A DNA stretch of 64,000 bases from an uncultured Roseobacter sp. Its GTDB lineage: Bacteria > Pseudomonadota > Alphaproteobacteria > Rhodobacterales > Rhodobacteraceae. Made by a program: the position numbers and the translations under genes. Location of the stretch: NCBI GenBank assembly GCA_947501635.1, contig CANMWT010000001.1, forward strand, positions 421,249 to 485,248, read 5' to 3'. Every line of letters begins with the position of its first letter. Within the stretch, counting starts at the first letter, position 1. Shown piece by piece: positions 34,253 to 42,054 of the stretch. The notes under the pieces are model-generated. The model did no database searches, was not told the DNA's origin, and saw only the letters and a program-made list of their open reading frames with translations.

Positions 34253-34641
34253 TTTTATTGGAGTATTCGAAGCGTTATGAGCGCGCTCGAGGGGCAATCC
34301 AATGCGCATTAGTTTCACAGGATCAACCCAAGGCATGGCGCGGTTTAGAAACCGTTCTGAAGGCGCGCCTGACACCCTACGAACGGGCTTGTCTACTGTC
34401 CTCGATCGCAGGGGCTAATGACCCGAGCCTTCTCGTCGAAGTCCTGGAAACCGTTGTTCCGGCCAGATTGGTTGGGGCACCCTTGCCCACGTTTATAGAC
34501 ATTGAGGCTGATGCAGGGTGGTGGGCGGATTTGGCGACCGTGCCTGAGCTAAAAGCTTATCTATCGGCATGCTTTTTGCGTCTCCCCGAGCACGACAAGA
34601 TGGAGTTCTTAACTACCCCGATGCGAGGGATTGACACATGA
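34249..34641 (+). CDS. Uncharacterised protein upstream of DUF3631 ATPase
   Basis: A 130-residue helical, soluble protein (YERARGAIQCALVSQDQPKA near the front; YERACLLSSIAGANDPSLLVEVLE in the middle, split at the dot). It lies between two genes and overlaps both by four bases. Such small proteins are common before the primase/helicase of P4-like elements. I do not recognise the family; a helper role in replication is an inference from position. Confidence 0.6.
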   Translation: MILLEYSKRYERARGAIQCALVSQDQPKAWRGLETVLKARLTPYERACLLSSIAGANDPSLLVEVLETVVPARLVGAPLPTFIDIEADAGWWADLATVPELKAYLSACFLRLPEHDKMEFLTTPMRGIDT

Positions 34642-35930
34642 AAAATGACCCCCCTGAAATCGGTGAAGGATTGGCAAAGGAGATCGCGGGGTCAGATGAT
34701 ATCCGTGCCCGCATCCAGCATCTCGCAAACCTTGATCTCGTAGACTACGAACGCTGCAGGCAGGAAGAAGCCACTGCGCTCAACCTGCGTGTAAGCGTTC
34801 TGGACAAGGAGGTGCAGAAAATGCGTCAGGTCTCCGATGAGCCGCATACAGATGGCTTTGATGACATGCAGCCTTGGCCTGACCCTGTTGACGGTGCCGA
34901 CGTGCTCGACGAGCTGCTGACGACGATCAAGCGTTTTTGCGTTCTTCCGGATCACTCGGATGTACTGATCGCGACATGGATTCTTCATGCACATGCGCAC
35001 GACTGCTCGGACATCTCGCCGCTTCTCTGCCTAACTTCACCAGAAAAGCGCTGTGGAAAGTCTACGGCGGCCTCCGTCATAGCGTCCTTGGTGCCCAAGC
35101 CCATGCCTGTCATCAATGTATCACCATCGGTCGTTTTCCGGGTGATCGAGGCCCACAAACCAACCCTGATCATTGATGAAGGCGACACCTTCCTCAAAGA
35201 CAACGAAGGCATGCGGGGGATACTCAACGGAGGGCACAATCGCCGAACCGCTTACGTCTGGCGCTCGGTTGGAGATGATCACGAGCCGAGGCGCTTCAAG
35301 GTCTGGGGTCCGAAGGTCATTGCCATGATTGGGCACCCGCCCGATACGATCGTGGATCGCTCGATTTCCGTGCGATTATGCCGCAAACGGCCAGAAGACT
35401 GCGTCGAGCGCTTCTCCGCACGCTCCGGCGACGCGCTTATCCCGTTGGCTCGCAAAGCCGCGCGCTGGGTTGCAGACAATAGGAATGTCCTTGCAGCGGC
35501 AGATCCGGTGATGCCCGAAGATCTCAATGACCGAGCACAAGACAACGCGCGCCCGCTGTGTGCAATCGCTGATGCCTCCGGCGGCACTTGGCCCACGAGG
35601 GTAAGAAGAGCGCTCGTCGGCCTTGCGCGTCAGGAAGTTGAAGATGATCCCACATCACCGGGCGTAATGCTGCTCTCCGACATCGCTGAAATACTGGGGC
35701 GCTGGAATGGCTCCACGATAAGTTCCAAGGATTTACTTTCGGAACTGATATTGGATGACGAAGGACCATGGGCAGAGTGGCGCAGGGGTGATCCGATTAC
35801 ACCTCAGGGGATCGCAAAGCTGTTGAAGGAGTTTGGGATTCGTCCCAAAAGAGACCGCAAGGGCCGCTTTTATCGTGTCTCGGAACTCCGCGAAGCCTGC
35901 GATAGGTATCTGGAAGCGACGCCAAAATAA
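34638..35930 (+). CDS. DUF3631-domain ATPase, replication helicase-like
   Basis: A 430-residue P-loop ATPase. Walker A is SPEKRCGKST (134-143) and Walker B LIIDEGDTF (about 176-184). Later VWGPKVIAMIGHPPDTIVDRS is a sensor region, and the C-terminal part (about 320-430) is a winged-helix-like DUF3631 domain (LLSDIAEILG, RFYRVSELREACDRYL). Proteins of this kind replace the helicase part of P4-type alpha proteins in integrated elements. It is followed at once by a 9-bp iteron array, which supports a role in origin opening. There is no primase domain visible. Confidence 0.8.
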   Translation: MKNDPPEIGEGLAKEIAGSDDIRARIQHLANLDLVDYERCRQEEATALNLRVSVLDKEVQKMRQVSDEPHTDGFDDMQPWPDPVDGADVLDELLTTIKRFCVLPDHSDVLIATWILHAHAHDCSDISPLLCLTSPEKRCGKSTAASVIASLVPKPMPVINVSPSVVFRVIEAHKPTLIIDEGDTFLKDNEGMRGILNGGHNRRTAYVWRSVGDDHEPRRFKVWGPKVIAMIGHPPDTIVDRSISVRLCRKRPEDCVERFSARSGDALIPLARKAARWVADNRNVLAAADPVMPEDLNDRAQDNARPLCAIADASGGTWPTRVRRALVGLARQEVEDDPTSPGVMLLSDIAEILGRWNGSTISSKDLLSELILDDEGPWAEWRRGDPITPQGIAKLLKEFGIRPKRDRKGRFYRVSELREACDRYLEATPK

Positions 35931-36043
35931 GCGTCACAAGCGTCACAAGCGTCACAAGCGTCACACAGAACTGTAAACGTCACGTAGAATATTTTTAATT
36001 CAGGCACTTATTTGTACGGTGACGAGTGTGACGCTTGTGACGC
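35931..36043. other. Iteron array, candidate replication origin of the element
   Basis: Four exact-register 9-bp repeats GCGTCACAA/C run without spacing at 35931-35966. A diverged copy (ACGTCACG) follows. After an AT-rich stretch (about 35988-36015), inverted copies GTGTGACGC (36026-36034) and TTGTGACGC (36035-36043) appear, with a weaker CGGTGACGA before them. Direct and inverted iterons around AT-rich DNA, next to a helicase-like gene, are a typical origin design. Confidence 0.65.
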
Positions 36044-36288
36044 AAAATTTCCAACGTGACGGAACAGAATGTGGAATGCTCCATCTGAATTGGTCCGCCG
36101 TTATAGTGCTGAGGAAGCGGAGGGCTGAGAGTGGCAAGCGATCCGGCGGCTCCAAGAGCGGTTTCCGGGCTTGTCACGCGAAACAGCCTTGGAGATGGCG
36201 CGCGAGTTCAGGGCCTAAGCGTAAAGCAAAAGCTCACTGCGCTTTGCCCAAAAACAGGCCACTTGGTGGGTGGATTTGCGATTTCCGC
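36044..36288. other. Gap after the iterons, no gene recognised
   Basis: A further CGTGACGG copy occurs at about 36055-36062. After that I see no supportable gene on either strand up to the HGGxSTG gene. It may be the rest of the origin region. Confidence 0.4.
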
Positions 36289-36510
36289 CTAGCCAGTCTC
36301 TTTCATGGCTCGCCAACGTGCCCACCGACGCCTTTGAGCTTCAGCGATACGAGCCTTCCCGTCAGCAGTCCGCGGCCCCGTACTGGCGCCACCGTGAAAC
36401 TTACATCGCGTTCGGTCTGTAAGCGCTTTTGCTCTGCATGCAGTCCCCTTTCGGGTTTTGGCGCCACAGAGTAACACCGCTCCATCATCGATCGAATTTT
36501 TGGCAACCAT
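36289..36510 (-). CDS. HGGxSTG-motif small protein
   Basis: A 73-residue basic protein with CGAKTRKGTACRAKAL, CKFHGGASTGPRT and ARIAEAQRRRWARW. The Cys/Cys/Cys/His spacing and the HGGxSTG signature mark a small zinc-binding-like family common on phages and integrated elements. I chose ATG 36510 (AGGG upstream); the frame also opens at 36573. Its role is unknown, probably nucleic-acid binding from the basic end. Confidence 0.7.
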   Translation of the reverse strand: MVAKNSIDDGAVLLCGAKTRKGTACRAKALTDRTRCKFHGGASTGPRTADGKARIAEAQRRRWARWRAMKETG

Positions 36511-36615
36511 ATAAGACCCTAGCCCGCGCGTGCGCGCGCCCGCATGTATTGCAAACCAATTGTATTCTATCATGCGCCCAGCACACTTGTACGGTCGTTT
36601 GTGAACAACAGTTGG

Positions 36616-37131
36616 CTACTCCGGATTTCGCCTATCCGGGATTTCACTGGAAAGTTCTTGAAGTGACTGTTCGATCACCTCAGATGGGTCTTTAGCAAAC
36701 AACAATGAGATGGATGAAGTCATTCCCGGGCCTCCAGGATTGATCAGAGACCCCGCCGGTTCAAAGGCGCCAGCGTTCTCCAACAATTCAATTAGAAACC
36801 TCTGAAAAATGTACCCATCAAGGTATATGTCGTCTAACTCGCTTGGCTGATAACTGTCCTTTGCTTCCTTCCACAGCTCAGGACGAGCATCATACTTAAA
36901 CCTTGGCTCTGATCCATTCTGCAGATGCGAGAGGAACGCGCTTTCGATGAGTGAGGAGAACTGATACTCACGTTCGTAAATTGCGCCACCGTGGCACTCG
37001 CCAAAGCTTCGATCAAAGCTCGCGACCAGGTGACCGCATTCCCAGTACTCTGCCGCACGACAAATCGAGCAAACGACGTCCTCTCCGGTTTCTTCATCGA
37101 TCATCAAAACAAATTCTCCACACCAGTTCAA
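36616..37131 (-). CDS. Uncharacterised protein coupled to the metallophosphoesterase
   Basis: A 171-residue soluble, acidic protein (start 37131). It has a putative metal site near the front, CSICRAAEYWECGH, and a helical centre (SLIESAFLSHLQN, FQRFLIELLENAG). The phosphoesterase stop overlaps its ATG by four bases (37128-37131), so the two are made together. No family is recognised. The pairing with a GNHE-type phosphoesterase on a mobile element suggests a joint role, possibly nucleotide or RNA metabolism. Confidence 0.65.
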   Translation of the reverse strand: MNWCGEFVLMIDEETGEDVVCSICRAAEYWECGHLVASFDRSFGECHGGAIYEREYQFSSLIESAFLSHLQNGSEPRFKYDARPELWKEAKDSYQPSELDDIYLDGYIFQRFLIELLENAGAFEPAGSLINPGGPGMTSSISLLFAKDPSEVIEQSLQELSSEIPDRRNPE

Positions 37132-38099
37132 TTTTGGCGCTGAAGCGCGTGACCGCTCAGGCTATGGATCGAAAGAGTCTGCTGGCCAGGCTCCATCAGG
37201 TAAGAGACAAGTGGACCATCTTTCCCCGCCGAGTAATCGAGACAGAGAGCGTTCCGAGCTTGAAGAACCGGTTTTCCGGTCAGCCAGTAGTGACCGAAGA
37301 ATACGGGTTTTGCGGCACTGGGATAGGTACGACGCAGAACATCTTCAGGTACCATTTCCTCAGGAAGCTCCGATGGATTAGGCACAGAGGCAGAAATCTC
37401 TGCCCAACTTTGACAATTTTGCGCCCACCAGCGAAGACGAATACAATCACGCCAAACCCCGTCCTTATCATGAAACCCAAAGCCTGCGGGAAGAGGATGC
37501 TCGGGACCTTTCGTCGTTGTTTCCACCAAGTCGAACAGGGCGCTTTTCCGGTCAGCGGCTTCAACAAACTGATCTTGACTGAGAACCCCGTCTTTTGCGA
37601 CCACTTTCAACTGGGAAATTCGCTCTTCGTCCCAACATGCATGAACCGCTCTGAAGTCCTCGAACTCCAGAAACAGTGGCAGAGTCCGCATCCATGAGAT
37701 GATCTCATTCGCCTCGTGGCTTCCCAATGGAAACTCGTCCAAAAACGTCTGATGCTGGTGAGTATTCTTTGGTGATCTCGTCCGTAGTCCATCGCAGAGT
37801 TCCCTATTGCCATAAAGCAGACCCGGATCCGTCGTATGGTATTGGATGGCGTTCAGTTCATGATTGCCCATAACAGCATATGCTGTGCCGGCATCCATCA
37901 TCCGACGAACGGTATCGATCACCTGTCCATTCTTCAGTCCGCGATCGATGAAGTCTCCGAGGAATACGCAAGTTCGGTTTGGATCAGAATGCCGCCAAGC
38001 CCCTTTTGTCTGCGAATAGCCTAACGAGTTCAGACGTACCCAGAGCTTGTCTGCCTGTCCGTGGATATCGGGAATAATATCGTACAATTTACCTCTCAT
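37128..38099 (-). CDS. Calcineurin-like metallophosphoesterase (ApaH/PrpE-like)
   Basis: A 323-residue enzyme with the full metal-site set: DIHGQ (11-15), GDFIDRG (about 48), GNHE (about 80), a His in RAVHACW (about 153) and GHYWLTG near 270. The family cleaves phosphates from dinucleoside polyphosphates, proteins or RNA ends. The DIHGQADKL opening and single-chain layout recall ApaH/PrpE and bacterial polynucleotide kinase-phosphatase phosphoesterase domains. It is coupled to the unknown gene downstream on the same strand. No signal peptide, so it acts in the cytoplasm. Confidence 0.85.
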   Translation of the reverse strand: MRGKLYDIIPDIHGQADKLWVRLNSLGYSQTKGAWRHSDPNRTCVFLGDFIDRGLKNGQVIDTVRRMMDAGTAYAVMGNHELNAIQYHTTDPGLLYGNRELCDGLRTRSPKNTHQHQTFLDEFPLGSHEANEIISWMRTLPLFLEFEDFRAVHACWDEERISQLKVVAKDGVLSQDQFVEAADRKSALFDLVETTTKGPEHPLPAGFGFHDKDGVWRDCIRLRWWAQNCQSWAEISASVPNPSELPEEMVPEDVLRRTYPSAAKPVFFGHYWLTGKPVLQARNALCLDYSAGKDGPLVSYLMEPGQQTLSIHSLSGHALQRQN

Positions 38100-38133
38100 T
38101 CTTTTCAGTCAAAATATCAAATGAAATTTACTG

Positions 38134-38445
38134 TTACGCATCGATCTTGTGGCGGAACCCCGCAAGACATTTATCGATCACAATCATACCCTTAGGGCGC
38201 CTCACGCGGTAACTGTCGATTGGCAGTGCGCGTTGCGTGTCCCGACTTTCCAATGTCCAAAACCAGGAACACTTTATGTCCACGCCAGCAATGCCAATGC
38301 GAGAAACCACCCCGTTCCGCGCTGTGCTGGGATCGGCTGCCGAAAAAACCTCAACAACCGTTCCTACTGGCACCGGCAGCCCTGATCCGTTGTGCCTGAT
38401 CCAACCGCTCCAATTACCTTCTATCTCTGAGACATGAGGGTGCAT
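38134..38445 (-). CDS. Uncharacterised small beta-rich protein
   Basis: A 103-residue protein with a good Shine-Dalgarno (AAAGGAG, 8 bases before ATG 38445). The sequence is beta-rich, with WIRHNGSGLPVPVGTVVEVFS, GVDIKCSWFWTLE and a basic end (RRPKGMIVIDKCLAGFRHK). It looks like small phage-encoded proteins of unknown role (the GLPVPVGTVVEV pattern recurs in tail- or structure-associated small proteins). Function unknown. Confidence 0.6.
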   Translation of the reverse strand: MHPHVSEIEGNWSGWIRHNGSGLPVPVGTVVEVFSAADPSTARNGVVSRIGIAGVDIKCSWFWTLESRDTQRALPIDSYRVRRPKGMIVIDKCLAGFRHKIDA

Positions 38446-38931
38446 CCAGCACTCCTTTCAAAAGCTCTGCGAAGCACGCACGTGTCTTTTTCTCCTGCGG
38501 ATCGGAAGCGACATCGTCTTTCCGTCAACTGCCCAAAGCAGAACAGTCTTTTCATTGTGGTCTCCTTGTTTGAGACCCGTATGACGATCGGTGTGTGATG
38601 AAGCCAACCCATAGTTGCCGTCTTGGCCACATCCCCTTTTACAGGCGACCACCTTGCCGGGTCTGGCAGGTTGGTGAGGGAACGAAGGCCCTCTCTTGAT
38701 GCACGAATATAATGACCGATTTTGGTCTTTGGAGCAAGCTTTAGCTTACTGCAAATACGAGCGTGTCCAAGCAATACGGACGTTATGGCCATCGCAAAGT
38801 CACAGAGCTACTGCGAGCGGGAGGCTAATCCGTCAACCACAAGAAACTTGAACGGCTGCAGGTCGAAGAAGGCCTGCAACTGACTAGACGACACAAGAAA
38901 CGCATACGACTGTACCACGAATATAGCTCGA
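38446..38931. other. Region without a supportable gene
   Basis: Two minus-strand frames overlap here (38421-38792 and 38458-38652) without ribosome-binding sites or recognisable motifs. They cannot both be real, and I could not decide for either. The composition is like the flanks, so this may be decayed coding DNA. Confidence 0.35.
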
Positions 38932-39368
38932 TTAGGCGTCAACCTCCCCACGCTTCTCAATCCACTTGGTGAGGCGCGTCTGTTCCTTGAGAGCCTCCTC
39001 CTGTCCGGGGGCTATGCTGAACGGGTCATTCAGACCGAGTTCACCAACGCAGGCCTCACAGTAGCGCTCTCCACCAAATGGGGCTGGGAAATTCTTTTGA
39101 CAGTTGAGGCATATCGCGCGTTTGACGTTGCTCTTCTCAGAGATACACGGTTCGCACCGCGCTGCCTTGGACTTATGCGTCGTGAACTCAGTACCGCAGG
39201 CGCCATAGGACTCTCAAAGATGGCCTTGGGCGCTGGGCGTTTGCGAGCAGGCTTGGGAACAGGTTTACGGGCGGGCTTGCCACTTTTGATAGACTCGTCG
39301 CACCGTGCGGCCTTCGGTTTATTTGTCATGAACTCGCGGTCACAGGCACCACACTGCTTGTCATGCAT
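38932..39368 (-). pseudogene. Frameshifted zinc-ribbon protein with duplicated motif
   Basis: The frame from 39368 reads CGACDREFMTNKPKAARCDESI and then a Pro/Lys-rich linker. After a shift near 39200 a second frame gives ACGTEFTTHKSKAARCEPC, ICLNCQKNF, YCEACVGELG and ends at 38932 (TKWIEKRGEVDA). The two parts share xGAC-x3-F-T-x-K-x-KAARC motifs and a KRPAPK linker, so the gene carries tandem zinc-binding repeats. A single-base indel breaks it, and the 5' end also lacks a start with a Shine-Dalgarno. The intact form would be a nucleic-acid or protein-binding zinc-finger protein. Confidence 0.6.
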
Positions 39369-39577
39369 AACCTTAGGCGCTGGGCGTTTCCGGATATGTG
39401 TACTTTGGTGGGTACCCTTAGTTGGACCTCAAGGGTGTTGCCAAAGGCTGGAAAACACTTGAACGCGGAGACCATCAAAGGCGTTTCAACGTACCGCCCA
39501 GCCAGTGGCGGTACGCTGTATTAGCTAGGGTGTTATTGAATTATTATCAACAATCAAACGGGACAAGCCAGATCGGG

Positions 39578-40126
39578 TTAATCAGCAGTCGTCCTTTCAA
39601 TGACAGTCCCCTGAAAGCTGAATGAGAAACCGTGCACTCCTGTACCCCCAATCATGACCGACAGCACTCTTGGGCTACAGGCTGGTCGAGTGGATGCCCA
39701 TTCTACAAGAAAGTTCGCGCCCACACCGAGTCGATCGTCACTGATCGCGGAAAGAAAACTCTCCGATGCGAAGGGCTTCAGGGATACGTCGTCGGACAAA
39801 AAGGTGCGGATTTTTGCGCCCATCTCATCATAAATTTCCACCGATTTCACACTTATTGTCGTTTTGGGATCAACATTGTGAATGACCATAGTTGATGAGA
39901 GGGGTTGCAGTGCATCTTCAGCAGTACCGACGCCAGACATGGCCGGGACGTAGACGACTTCACCAAATGAGGCGTCACACGTTGTCAATTTGGGCAAGGC
40001 CTGTTGAGCCATCGCACCGGAAGCAGATCCCATAACAATCCCAAGCGACAATACAGCGCTTCGAATGTGTTGGCGACAGGCCAAGTCTTTGTAAAAAATG
40101 TTTCCTAATGGCGTCCACAACGTCAT
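39578..40126 (-). CDS. DUF3124 exported protein
   Basis: A 182-residue secreted protein with a signal peptide (AVLSLGIVMGSASGAMA-QQ, cleaved near residue 40). The mature part is beta-rich, with TCDASFGEVVYVPAMSGV near the front and NFLVEWASTRPACSPRVLSVMIGG near the end. This pattern is that of the DUF3124 family, of unknown function, often periplasmic. The N-terminus is long before the signal; an internal start is possible. It lies alone between decayed stretches. Confidence 0.7.
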   Translation of the reverse strand: MTLWTPLGNIFYKDLACRQHIRSAVLSLGIVMGSASGAMAQQALPKLTTCDASFGEVVYVPAMSGVGTAEDALQPLSSTMVIHNVDPKTTISVKSVEIYDEMGAKIRTFLSDDVSLKPFASESFLSAISDDRLGVGANFLVEWASTRPACSPRVLSVMIGGTGVHGFSFSFQGTVIERTTAD

Positions 40127-40558
40127 TCGATGTTCCCCCAGATTTCAAAATGTAAATGCATACGATCATTACTTCTTACTTTCCCATCGTGGCGCCAATA
40201 GCTAGCAGCAAATTTTTATTTTCCAACGCACTCCGCTGCCCGGCGTTTCGATAGCTTTGGATGTACAGCAGCATCAACCTGAGCCTTTCCGCAACAGCAG
40301 ATGTGCGGCAGGAAATGCGCTATTGAACAATTAGCCTATGTGGTTTTATCGGCCAAGGCCGGCTGGGTATCTAAAAAGCAATGTCGCGATGGCAGAGATG
40401 AGAAGCATGAAAAGCGAGTACAAAGCCACAGTCGGAGCGTGATCGTCAAAACAAAACCGATGATTGGCATGCAGCCGAACTGAGCAATAATTACCATGTA
40501 AGACTCGTGAGGTAGGTGGACGGCAGGACTGAAGTCGCGCAAAATCCGCGATGCCCCA
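40127..40558. other. Gap with no supportable gene
   Basis: The DNA holds a hydrophobic reading frame on the minus strand near 40380-40520 (MVIIAQFGCMPIIGFVLTI), out of frame with the small gene upstream. It may be a broken continuation of that small membrane protein. There is no start signal of its own, so I do not call it a gene. Confidence 0.35.
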
Positions 40559-40750
40559 TTACCGAAGCATGATCGAGTAAACAACCGCTTCAAGCAGGAA
40601 GTATACGAGATATCCGATCATAACGTTTTTTCGTCGCAGGCCCTGAGCATTCACTAGTATCGAATGGTCCCTGACCAGCTCCAAAGGAAGGCGAGTGATC
40701 GAATGCTTTGCACTGCCTCGATGCGAAAAGTTCAACGCCCGCCAAATCAC
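40559..40750 (-). CDS. Small membrane protein coupled to lipoprotein hydrolase, probably truncated
   Basis: A 63-codon frame from GTG 40750, which overlaps the stop of the hydrolase gene (GTGA), to 40559. It has a basic front (FSHRGSAKHSITRLPL) and one membrane helix, MIGYLVYFLLEAVVYSIML. Directly after it, in another frame, comes a second hydrophobic stretch, so the original gene probably encoded two or more helices and was shortened by a frameshift. Function unknown. Confidence 0.4.
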   Translation of the reverse strand: MIWRALNFSHRGSAKHSITRLPLELVRDHSILVNAQGLRRKNVMIGYLVYFLLEAVVYSIMLR

Positions 40751-41880
40751 CCACCGGGGCTTATCGTGCTCTGAGCCGCATTTGTCATATCAATGAAGAT
40801 GTTACCCAGAACTCCCGGGTCCACGGTTCCGGTGTGCAGTGAATCGCCCGTTAGCATCTCCCGGCCAAGGATTTGGACCGCCTGCGGCGAGTCGGCAAAC
40901 TTCGTATGGTTCGTGCTGTTCGTATCCTCAACCTTCGTCAGGTCGATTACAGTTACGCCTAAGGCGTCAAGCGTTGCGACATCCGCGTCGCCGACCCGGT
41001 TGACGCCCCTTGCAAGAAATCGCGAAACCGACAGTGCCTTGTCATCTTCAGAAATCAGGACGTAGAATTTTCGTTCTGACGGATCGAAGGCGGCCATCTG
41101 TTCGGCAAAGACGTCTACATCGATATCTGCGGATGCCAATATGACGTTTCTCAGCTTCCCGCTGCTGTCAAACCTGCCTTGGATACGCGCCTGCTTCATG
41201 GCCTCTACGCTCAGAAAATTTCCCATGGAGTGCGCAACAAGATTTACGGCTCGCGCGTTGGTTTGGAGAAGTGTGTCTGAACCTTCAATCAAGGCGGTTC
41301 GCGCAGCCAGGGCGCTGTTCAGATCATACACATAGTCCGTCAGTTTTCCGGCGGACGCCCAAGTGAAGAGAACGGGCACTCCATCGAAACCGGAATCTTC
41401 AACGAACTGACCAAGCCTCACAACGGCATCGGTGAAAGTGGTGTTGTAGCCATGTACGAATACCAGAATCGAGTCTTCTTCATCGGGTGCTGCGCGTATT
41501 GCTTCGTTGATATCAGTTACGAACTGCCGCTCACCCGGAAACCGCACTGGATCGATAACTGTCATCTCATTCTTTGGATTGGGTGGCAGACGCTTCGGGC
41601 GCTCTACCTGCCCCCTTTTGTGGGTCGGCGGGATTGTCACGGTCACTCTGGCATAACTCAGCTCGCCGCGTTGCCCGGAGAACATTAGTGCCGGGTCCGC
41701 CGAAGGCTGTCGCGTGGTCAGAACGTAAATATCGTGGGTCTTTGTGCCCGCAATTTCTTCGACTGGAACACTCGGGTTTTGCACACCGATGATCGCCTGT
41801 TCGCGGTGGCTGCACGCTGAAACTGTCAATCCGAGAACAAGCAACAAAATCAGCCGAATGTTTCTAGCCACGCCAGTCAT
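40747..41880 (-). CDS. Alpha/beta-hydrolase lipoprotein (DUF900 type)
   Basis: A 377-residue protein with a lipoprotein signal (LLLVLGLTVSACS, Cys near residue 23) and an alpha/beta hydrolase domain. Features are ILVFVHGYNTTF for the oxyanion loop, nucleophile elbow LVAHSMGNFL, then Asp/His near SADIDVDVF and ENTNSTNHTKF-type end. The DUF900 family is a set of esterase-like proteins of unknown substrate. It would be tethered to a membrane in the periplasm. It is coupled to the small gene that follows and diverges from the mscS gene. Confidence 0.8.
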   Translation of the reverse strand: MTGVARNIRLILLLVLGLTVSACSHREQAIIGVQNPSVPVEEIAGTKTHDIYVLTTRQPSADPALMFSGQRGELSYARVTVTIPPTHKRGQVERPKRLPPNPKNEMTVIDPVRFPGERQFVTDINEAIRAAPDEEDSILVFVHGYNTTFTDAVVRLGQFVEDSGFDGVPVLFTWASAGKLTDYVYDLNSALAARTALIEGSDTLLQTNARAVNLVAHSMGNFLSVEAMKQARIQGRFDSSGKLRNVILASADIDVDVFAEQMAAFDPSERKFYVLISEDDKALSVSRFLARGVNRVGDADVATLDALGVTVIDLTKVEDTNSTNHTKFADSPQAVQILGREMLTGDSLHTGTVDPGVLGNIFIDMTNAAQSTISPGG

Positions 41881-42054
41881 ATCACTACTCCCAAAGCTAC
41901 TCTTTGGACGCCGTTCCGGTGCCCCTGCCTGATCGTCAACAAATACCGTTTTCTTTGACAGTTCAAGACGAGGAGATGTTTATTATATGTTGCAACGCGT
42001 TGCCAAGCCGGTGAAAGTTCTTTCAGAAAATCGCAATCGGGTTACGTTTGAAGA

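Noticed and set aside
35931..36043. CRISPR-like repeat array
   Set aside because: The repeats are 9 bp, tandem without spacers, and occur in both orientations. No cas gene is nearby. This is an iteron array.
38421..38792. Minus-strand frame before the small beta-rich gene
   Set aside because: No start signal, overlaps the start of the better supported gene at 38445 and competes with another frame; not enough support.
39097..39462. Plus-strand frame over the zinc-ribbon pseudogene
   Set aside because: The minus strand shows clear zinc-binding motifs in both broken frames, so this is a shadow.
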